From: a bacterium
Lineage (GTDB): Bacteria; Electryoneota; RPQS01
DNA length: 64,000 nucleotides
Assembly: GCA_036504735.1 (NCBI GenBank)
Contig: DASXUQ010000009.1
Coordinates: 229,204-293,203 of the forward strand
Direction: 5' to 3'
Shown here piece after piece: positions 59,094 to 64,000 of the stretch (the stretch's first letter is position 1; every line of letters begins with the position of its first letter). Under the pieces are notes generated by a model. The model saw nothing but the letters and a program-made list of their open reading frames with translations, searched no databases and was not told the DNA's origin. The position numbers and the translations under genes are program-made.

Positions 59094-59636
59094 ATGGCCA
59101 CGAAGAAAACTGTAAAGAAGACCGCGAAGAAAGCAGCCAAGAAGGCAGTAAAGAAGACGGCGAAGAAGGAACTGCCGCCGAGAGTCGAGAAGCAGAAGTT
59201 GCCGGTGGGCAAGGGGCCGATCACGTACACGACCTCGAACACGTTCAAGGCGTCGGTTTCCAAAGTGTGGGACGCGGCCACGAAGCGCGAACACCTCATC
59301 AAGTATTTCCTCGATGACATGCGCGGCAGCTTCGACAAGCCGGGCACGGTGGAATGGTATTGGAAAGAGTGGGGCTGGATGCCGGTGGAAGTGGTGAAGT
59401 ATGTCAAGAACAAAGAACTGGTGATTCAGGCACAGGAGATGATGGGTGGCAAATACAAGACCACCATCCGCTATGAAATCCTGCGCAAGGACAACAAGAC
59501 CATCTTCCGCGTCCACGAGAGCGGTTACCGGAGCAAGGACCTCAAGAGCGCCTTCATGATGTGTGAAGGCTGGACGGAATTCCATTGCTATCTGAAGGCC
59601 CACCTGATGGGTGTGGATCTGCGCAAGGCGGGCTAA
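59094..59636 (+). CDS. SRPBCC domain protein with a histone H1-like lysine/alanine tail
   Basis: 180 residues from the ATG at 59094 (AAGGAG upstream). Residues 1-26 are KKTVKKTAKKAAKKAV-type repeats, the Lys/Ala/Thr pattern of bacterial histone H1-like nucleoid tails. Residues about 40-175 are an SRPBCC/AHSA1-like domain: 'TTSNTFKASVSKVWDAATKREHLIKYFLDD' (parts shown: SVSKVWDAATKREHLIKYF), 'GTVEWYWKEWGWMPVEVVKY' and 'EGWTEFHCYLKAHLMG'. The tail could bind nucleic acid or act by charge, while the SRPBCC pocket would bind a ligand or client. The combination is unusual. Confidence 0.75.
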   Translation: MATKKTVKKTAKKAAKKAVKKTAKKELPPRVEKQKLPVGKGPITYTTSNTFKASVSKVWDAATKREHLIKYFLDDMRGSFDKPGTVEWYWKEWGWMPVEVVKYVKNKELVIQAQEMMGGKYKTTIRYEILRKDNKTIFRVHESGYRSKDLKSAFMMCEGWTEFHCYLKAHLMGVDLRKAG

Positions 59637-59671
59637 CACGCGCGTAAGACTCGAGACCGGAGACCAGAGAC

Positions 59672-60250
59672 TTGAAAACCGGCCGTACGTTCAAGACCCT
59701 GCATCTGACCACGCGTGAGGACTGGCGCACGTGGCTGGAGAAGCATCATGACCGCGAGAGCGAAGTCTGGCTGGTGTTCTATAAGCGGCACACCGGCAAG
59801 CCGCGTATTGCCTATGACGATGCGGTGGAGGAAGCGCTCTGCTTCGGCTGGATTGACAGCCTGGTGAAACGGCTCGATGAGGAGTGCTACGCGCAGAAGT
59901 TCACCCCGCGCAAGGCGGGCAGTAAGTGGTCGGACTCCAACCGCGCGCGGGTGAAAAAACTGCTCAAGGCGGGATTGATGACCGAGGCGGGGAGAGCGGT
60001 TTTGGAAAATAGGAAAGCTGAAATAGGAAATAGGAAAGAAGAGAAGACCGCGCTCGAGGTCGGCGCGGATGTGACGATGGCGATTCAGGCAAATGCCCCG
60101 GCGGCAAAGTATTTTGCCACGCTGCCGCCGGGGTATGTGCGGATGTGCATGAAATGGATTAACGATGCCAAGCGGCCCGCAACGCGCACGAAACGGATTG
60201 CGGAATTTGTGGGCCTGTGCGCGGGAGGGAAGAGGATCGGATTGAAATAG
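59672..60250 (+). CDS. YdeI/OmpD-associated-like protein
   Basis: 192 residues from a TTG at 59672, which follows a GAGACCAGAGACTTGA word repeat with no strong ribosome site. The family core is 'WRTWLEKHHDRESEVWLVFYKRHTGKPR', with 'YDDAVEEALCFGWIDSLVKRLDEE' and 'QKFTPRKAGSKWSDSNRARV' (parts). The C-terminal helices 'PGYVRMCMKWINDAKRPATRTKRI' are the OmdA hallmark. A segment NRKAEIGNRKEEK in the middle is encoded by a GGAAATAGGAAA word repeat. A role in bacteriocin protection is often named but not shown. Confidence 0.8.
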   Translation: MKTGRTFKTLHLTTREDWRTWLEKHHDRESEVWLVFYKRHTGKPRIAYDDAVEEALCFGWIDSLVKRLDEECYAQKFTPRKAGSKWSDSNRARVKKLLKAGLMTEAGRAVLENRKAEIGNRKEEKTALEVGADVTMAIQANAPAAKYFATLPPGYVRMCMKWINDAKRPATRTKRIAEFVGLCAGGKRIGLK

Positions 60251-60292
60251 ACGGGGCGCAGGCAACGCAGAACCCACTCACCTTGTCATCCT

Positions 60293-60446
60293 GTAAACCG
60301 CAGCGGTTTACAGGATCTCTCGGGGAGTCGGAGGGAAGAGAGATCCTGCATCCCGCAGACGGGCTGCAGGATGACAAGGTAAGGGGAGGCGGGCCGCAGG
60401 ATGACAAGGTAAGGGGAGCGGGCTGCAAGGATGACAAGGGTAGGTG
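60293..60446. repeat. family A element plus two half copies
   Basis: The full inverted unit at 60293-60377 is followed by GGGCCGCAGGATGACAAGG and GGGCTGCAAGGATGACAAGG. The arrangement parallels 43981-44108 and lies just upstream of the TSUP transporter gene. Confidence 0.85.
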
Positions 60447-60504
60447 ACACGGCGCAGGATATCCATAAGAGCATGCCGTCCGATTGCGGAAAGAACATCA
60501 TATT

Positions 60505-61341
60505 GTGAACACTTTCGAATTTACTTTAATCACCTTTGCCGGTGCGGTGGTTGCGGGGCTGTTGGGCTCGCTGACGGGCTTGGGCGGTGGGGTGGTGATT
60601 ACGCCCATGCTTACGCTGCTGTTCGGCGTGGATATCCGCTATGCCATCGGCGCGTCTCTGGTGACGGTGATTGCCACCTCCTCGGGCGCGGCGGCGGCCT
60701 ATGTCAAAGAGGGCTTCACCAACATCCGGGTGGGGATGTTCCTTGAAGTGGCCACCACCTTCGGCGCGCTGATCGGCGCGGGACTGGCGGGCCTCATCTC
60801 GCCGCATGTGATTGCCGTGATCTTCGGCCTGGTGCTGATCTACTCTTCGATTGCCACGCTGAATCCGCCCCAGGAAATTGCCGACGGCACACCGTCCGAT
60901 CCACTGGCAGCGAAACTGCGTCTGGGCAGCACCTATCCGACCGCCAATGGCAAGAAAGCTTATTCGGTGCACAAGGTCGGCGCGGGATTTTCCCTGATGA
61001 CCTTTGCCGGAATTCTCTCCGGTCTTTTGGGCATTGGCTCCGGCGCGCTGAAAGTGCTGGCCATGGACCGCCTGATGCGGCTGCCCTTCAAGGTCTCCAC
61101 CACCACCAGCAATTTTATGATTGGCGTCACGGCGGCGGCCAGTGCGGGGGTCTATCTGCACCGCGGCTACATCGATCCGGCGCTGGCCTTTCCGATTATG
61201 CTGGGCACGTTGGGCGGCGCCACCTTCGGCTCGCGCGTCCTGCCCAAGACACGCAACCGGACGCTGCGCATTATCTTCAGCATCGTGATTTTCGGTCTGG
61301 CGGCGGAGATGATGTATAACGGCTTTGCGGGGAAGATGTGA
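60505..61341 (+). CDS. TauE/SafE (TSUP) family membrane transporter
   Basis: About 278 residues from a GTG at 60505; a TTG at 60484 would add seven. There are eight hydrophobic segments in two repeats. The first repeat has GLLGSLTGLGGGVVITPML (about residues 18-36) and the second GILSGLLGIGSGALKVLAMD (about 172-191), the conserved G-rich helices of the TSUP family. They export small sulfur or organic anions such as sulfite, sulfonates or sulfoacetate. The immediately following DUF1634 gene is a common partner. The transported ion is not known. Confidence 0.88.
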   Translation: MNTFEFTLITFAGAVVAGLLGSLTGLGGGVVITPMLTLLFGVDIRYAIGASLVTVIATSSGAAAAYVKEGFTNIRVGMFLEVATTFGALIGAGLAGLISPHVIAVIFGLVLIYSSIATLNPPQEIADGTPSDPLAAKLRLGSTYPTANGKKAYSVHKVGAGFSLMTFAGILSGLLGIGSGALKVLAMDRLMRLPFKVSTTTSNFMIGVTAAASAGVYLHRGYIDPALAFPIMLGTLGGATFGSRVLPKTRNRTLRIIFSIVIFGLAAEMMYNGFAGKM

Positions 61342-61385
61342 GCAGAAAGGATGAAGGCGGAAGGATGAAGGATGAAGTCCGGGCC

Positions 61386-61418
61386 CAACCCCCCTTGCCC
61401 CCCCGTGAACGGGGGGGA
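61386..61418. repeat. family B hairpin before the DUF1634 gene
   Basis: AACCCCCCTTGCCCCCCCGTGAACGGGGGGG is seen as C-run then G-run (CCCCCCCG-TGAA-CGGGGGGG). It lies between the TSUP stop and the likely ATG at 61431 and is also readable in frame. Confidence 0.8.
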
Positions 61419-61430
61419 ATTGAGAACACG

Positions 61431-61772
61431 ATGGGGAATCTGCTGCGGGCGGGGGTGCTGACGGCGGCGGCGGTGGTGCTGATCGGTGGCATTTTCTATC
61501 TGCTGAAACACGGCACGGACATTCCCGATTACCGCACCTTTGCCGGAGAGTCCGCCGACTACACCAGCTTTTCCGGAATTTTCCGCAGCGTGCTGGCGCT
61601 GATGCCGCGCGGGATTATCCAGCTCGGTCTGATCCTGTTGATTATCACTCCGGTGGCGCGGGTGCTGTTTGCGCTGTTGGCTTTCATCCGCGAGCGCGAC
61701 CGGAACTTTGTTGTGATCACGCTGGTGGTGCTGGCGTTTCTGCTGTACGGATTCCTCGGTGGCAAGATTTGA
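61431..61772 (+). CDS. DUF1634 membrane protein, partner of the TSUP transporter
   Basis: 113 residues from the ATG at 61431. A GTG at 61338 overlapping the TSUP stop would add 31 residues, all encoded by word and family B repeats, so the shorter form is preferred. There are three hydrophobic segments (about residues 5-24, 58-80 and 88-108), with 'LMPRGIIQLGLILLIITPVARVLFALLAF' (parts) typical of DUF1634. The family is found next to TauE/SafE transporters and may form a complex. Function unknown. Confidence 0.82.
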   Translation: MGNLLRAGVLTAAAVVLIGGIFYLLKHGTDIPDYRTFAGESADYTSFSGIFRSVLALMPRGIIQLGLILLIITPVARVLFALLAFIRERDRNFVVITLVVLAFLLYGFLGGKI

Positions 61773-61809
61773 AGAAAACGCTGAAACGCTGAAAGGCTGA
61801 AACGCTGAA
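61773..61809. repeat. GCTGAAA word repeat
   Basis: AACGCTGAAA occurs four times with small changes before the next ATG. The same word occurs at 5125-5158. Confidence 0.7.
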
Positions 61810-62319
61810 ATGAAAGCGATTTTATGGGCAGTGGTCTGTCTGGTGGCGATCAGTGCGTATGCCAAAGAGCCGGCGGTGCAGTTTTTCGGCGCGGTGCGCG
61901 CGGAGAATTCGCGTGTGGATCTGGGGATTCTCTCCATCGAAAACTGGAAACAACCGGACCGCGTGGTGGCCGATGTGGACAGCGGTCTGGCCAGCTTGCG
62001 CTTCAAACGGGAGCTGGTGCTGCAACTCGCGCCGTGCGCCGGTGTGGACTCCGCCACGTTGAGCGCGATTCTCGGCCGCTTCACCGGTAAAGAGCTGAAC
62101 AGCATCAAACCGCGCGGGGAATGGCAGTTCAGCCAGCCGGTGCTGATTATGCTCGCCGATTCCAGCGCCTGCCCTCCCGCTTTGGAACTGAATCAACTCC
62201 GCTGGGTGGAAATCCAATACGGCTCCGATCTGAAGCAGGCCGTCGCCCGTGCCTCGCGCCTCGGCGAGATGTACCGCGAACAGCAACTGGGACCGATGAA
62301 CGGGATCTTCCGGAGATAG
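61810..62319 (+). CDS. exported protein of unknown function
   Basis: 169 residues. MKAILWAVVCLVAISAYAKE is a signal peptide. The mature part has two Cys ('LAPCAGVD' and 'DSSACPPA') that could pair, a GRFTGKELNSI segment, and a helical end (LKQAVARASRLGEMYREQQLG). No family is recognised. It lies between DUF1634 and the UPF0316 gene and may be transcribed with them. Confidence 0.6.
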   Translation: MKAILWAVVCLVAISAYAKEPAVQFFGAVRAENSRVDLGILSIENWKQPDRVVADVDSGLASLRFKRELVLQLAPCAGVDSATLSAILGRFTGKELNSIKPRGEWQFSQPVLIMLADSSACPPALELNQLRWVEIQYGSDLKQAVARASRLGEMYREQQLGPMNGIFRR

Positions 62320-62463
62320 ACGGGAGACTTGAGACCAGAAACTCGAGACCAGAGACTTGAGACTAAAGACCGGAGACATGAAAACTTGAAGACACTGCTC
62401 TTCTTCGAGTCTCAAGTCTCGCGTCTCGCGCCATGGGAACAGGATGAATGGAAAGAGACGTAG
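62320..62463. repeat. GAGACTTGAGACCAGA word repeat
   Basis: At least six variants of GAGACTTGAGACC/GAGACCAGAAACTC occur at 62325-62430. Related words occur at 59648-59672 and 38160-38180. No gene is seen. Confidence 0.75.
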
Positions 62464-63114
62464 ATGATAGAATTCCTGCACGCCAATACGTGGCTGCTGC
62501 TGACCGCGGTGTTTCTCTCGCGGATTGCGGATCAGACACTGGACACCTTCCGCACCATCAGCATTTTCCGCGGCTACCGCTTCTTAGCGGCGCTGATGGG
62601 CTTTCTGACGGTGCTGATCTGGATTAATGTGGCGGGGCAGGTGATCACCAACCTCTCCAGCAACTGGTATCTCTCTGTCGTGTATGCGGCGGGGTTTGCG
62701 GCGGGGCAGGCGACGGGCTTATGGGTTGAAGGCCGCATTGCGCTGGGGCATCAGTTTGTGCGGATTCTCGCACGGCAGGAAGTCGGCATCGCCGAGAAGC
62801 TGTGGGAACAGGGCTACTCCATGACCGAACTGGACGGCCACAGCAAAGCCGGCCCGATTGACGTGGTGTTTGTGGTGGTTAAGCGGCAGAAGGTCCGCGA
62901 ACTGTGCAAGCTGATCAATCAGCTCGACCCCGAAGCTTTCTTTACCGTTGAAGAGATCAAGCAGGTAGGCCTGCGGCACGTGGATCCGGGCTTGGTGCTG
63001 GGCCGCAAACTGCTGGGCGGCGTGGGTGACTTCGTCACCTACCCCATGCGCGAAGGCCGCAAGATTTTTTTGCGCTCGCAGGAAGAAGAGAAAGAGGACG
63101 ATAAGGAAGCGTAA
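62464..63114 (+). CDS. UPF0316 / DUF2179-domain membrane protein
   Basis: 216 residues with GGAAAGAG upstream. Three hydrophobic segments (about residues 9-25, 41-60 and 66-85) make the UPF0316 membrane part, including 'RIADQTLDTFRTISIFRGYR' (a family hallmark). The cytoplasmic half is a DUF2179-like alpha/beta domain: 'GIAEKLWEQGYSMTELDGHSKAGPIDVVFVVVKRQKV' (parts: GYSMTELDGHSKAGPIDVVF), 'LINQLDPEAFFTVEEI'. Such proteins are found in many Gram-positive and FCB bacteria; function is unknown. The stop lies at the edge of a family B repeat. Confidence 0.85.
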   Translation: MIEFLHANTWLLLTAVFLSRIADQTLDTFRTISIFRGYRFLAALMGFLTVLIWINVAGQVITNLSSNWYLSVVYAAGFAAGQATGLWVEGRIALGHQFVRILARQEVGIAEKLWEQGYSMTELDGHSKAGPIDVVFVVVKRQKVRELCKLINQLDPEAFFTVEEIKQVGLRHVDPGLVLGRKLLGGVGDFVTYPMREGRKIFLRSQEEEKEDDKEA

Positions 63115-63191
63115 CCCCCTTCTGATTCCCCCTTTTTCAAAGGGGGAAGGATCAGAGCGTCTCCCTCTGCTTTAGCGGGGATCAAAGGGGG
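63114..63191. repeat. family B element before the TMEM175-like gene
   Basis: CCCCCTTCTGATTCCCCC and GGGGGAAGGATC hairpins, then GCTTTAGCGGGGATCAAAGGGGG. It separates the UPF0316 and TMEM175-like genes by only about 100 bases. Confidence 0.85.
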
Positions 63192-63211
63192 TACTTCACA
63201 CGGAGCAAAAA

Positions 63212-63883
63212 CTGTCTACCCCAACCGAAAGACCGGAAAAAGACACCGCACGGATTGAAGCCTTCAGCGACGGCGTGTTTGCGATTGCGATCACGCTTTT
63301 AGTGCTGGAACTGCATGTGCCCAAGCCGTCCGAACTGCACGACGCCAGCCTGTTGAGCGTGCTGGCGGAGGACTGGCCGTCCTATTTCGGTTTCATTTTG
63401 AGTTTTTTTACGATTCTCATCATGTGGTTTAACCACCACAAGCTGTTCACGCACATCAAACGCTCGGACCATGTGCTGCCCTATGTCAACGGCTTTCTGC
63501 TCTTTTTCATCACGCTCACGCCGTGGCCGACGGCGCTGATGGCCGAGTACCTCGGCCACCCGCAGGAGCAGGTCGCCACCTCGGTCTTTGCGGCGTTCTT
63601 TGTAATGATGGCGGTGTCCTTTAATCTGCTGTGGCGGTATGCCAGCCACAAAGGCCGCCTGCTGGCGCGTGATACCGACCTGACCGAAGTGCGGCGCATT
63701 ACCAAAATGTACTCCCTCGGCCCCACCGGCTACTTCGCCGCCTTTCTGGTATCCTTTGTAAGCGTGCCCCTGTGTCTGATCATCAGCATGCTGCTGGCGA
63801 TCTTCTTCGCCTTCACCGGCATGAACCTGCCTAAGGACAAACAGCGCGCCAAGGGTCAGGTGGCGGCGAACGAACCGGAATAG
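63212..63883 (+). CDS. TMEM175-family potassium-channel-like protein, probable CTG start
   Basis: The family hallmark RIEAFSDGVFAIAITLLVLEL (parts: RIEAFSDGVFAIAI) requires reading upstream of the GTG at 63275. No ATG, GTG or TTG is available in frame for it. A CTG at 63212 lies six bases after GGAG and opens STPTERPEKDTARIEAF, giving about 223 residues. There are six hydrophobic segments in two groups, as in bacterial TMEM175 proteins, which conduct K+ without a TVGYG filter. The second hallmark 'FxSDG' repeat is absent, so this is a single-repeat subunit that would form tetramers. Confidence 0.78.
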   Translation: MSTPTERPEKDTARIEAFSDGVFAIAITLLVLELHVPKPSELHDASLLSVLAEDWPSYFGFILSFFTILIMWFNHHKLFTHIKRSDHVLPYVNGFLLFFITLTPWPTALMAEYLGHPQEQVATSVFAAFFVMMAVSFNLLWRYASHKGRLLARDTDLTEVRRITKMYSLGPTGYFAAFLVSFVSVPLCLIISMLLAIFFAFTGMNLPKDKQRAKGQVAANEPE

Positions 63884-63961
63884 AATTCTACTTCCACGCC
63901 TTGCGGTGCTGCACGAATAGAGAAAGAGGCAAACTGCCGTTTGCATCTACGATGGATACGT

Positions 63962-63986
63962 CGGACACGGCAAGCCGTGTCCCTAC
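63962..63986 (-). repeat. REP-like palindrome (gamma) at the window end
   Basis: On the minus strand GTAG is followed by GGACACGGC-TT-GCCGTGTCC. It lies 80 bases past the TMEM175-like stop; the rest of 63884-64000 has no gene. Confidence 0.9.
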
Positions 63987-64000
63987 CGATTTGGATACAT

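Overview
The window is a GC-rich bacterial chromosome segment that spans the replication origin. dnaN, dnaA and gyrB read leftward; rpmH, rnpA, yidD, yidC, mnmE, mnmG and rsmG read rightward. The origin therefore lies near 33-35.3 kb, and nearly every gene points away from it. Six secreted proteins end in a type IX secretion (T9SS) type A / FlgD-like sorting module (NPFNP motif, 'GLYFxRL', final Lys). This suggests the Fibrobacteres-Chlorobi-Bacteroidetes (FCB) superphylum or an allied candidate phylum. I see no rRNA, tRNA or CRISPR array.

Left arm (1-32.9 kb, mostly minus strand): four T9SS cargo proteins, an esterase, a MauE/DoxX plus rhodanese pair, a LOG-family protein, an AAA ATPase/DUF4276 pair that looks like a defence module, tandem saccharopine-dehydrogenase-like paralogs around a relic sorting domain, a lipid kinase, gyrB, a ketoacyl-ACP synthase III with small membrane proteins, two AbiTii-domain proteins, an AsnRS-like enzyme, an SDR operon, DciA/DUF721, a possible small RNA, a DUF3800 gene, dnaN and dnaA.

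Right arm (35.3-64 kb, all plus strand): rpmH-rnpA-yidD-yidC, a STAND/NLR-like ATPase with TPR repeats, a T9SS protein behind a triplicated leader, a VIT1-like transporter, small enzymes, a double-motif aspartyl protease, mnmE, a block bounded by two REP-associated transposases (RAYTs), mnmG, parS-like sites, rsmG, murQ, an overlapping methyltransferase plus reverse transcriptase pair, and membrane proteins.

Two themes stand out. First, the methyltransferase-reverse transcriptase operon at 56.2-58.9 kb looks like a transferred antiviral RT system of unusual layout. Second, the DNA is full of short palindromic elements of several families. Three RAYT genes each carry a copy of their own GTAG-tagged palindrome inside the reading frame, at the same place in the protein. 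Other families lie in frame inside mnmE, murQ and the AsnRS-like gene, and they supply termini or ribosome-binding sites for others. rnpA is split by a frameshift at a run of nine T.
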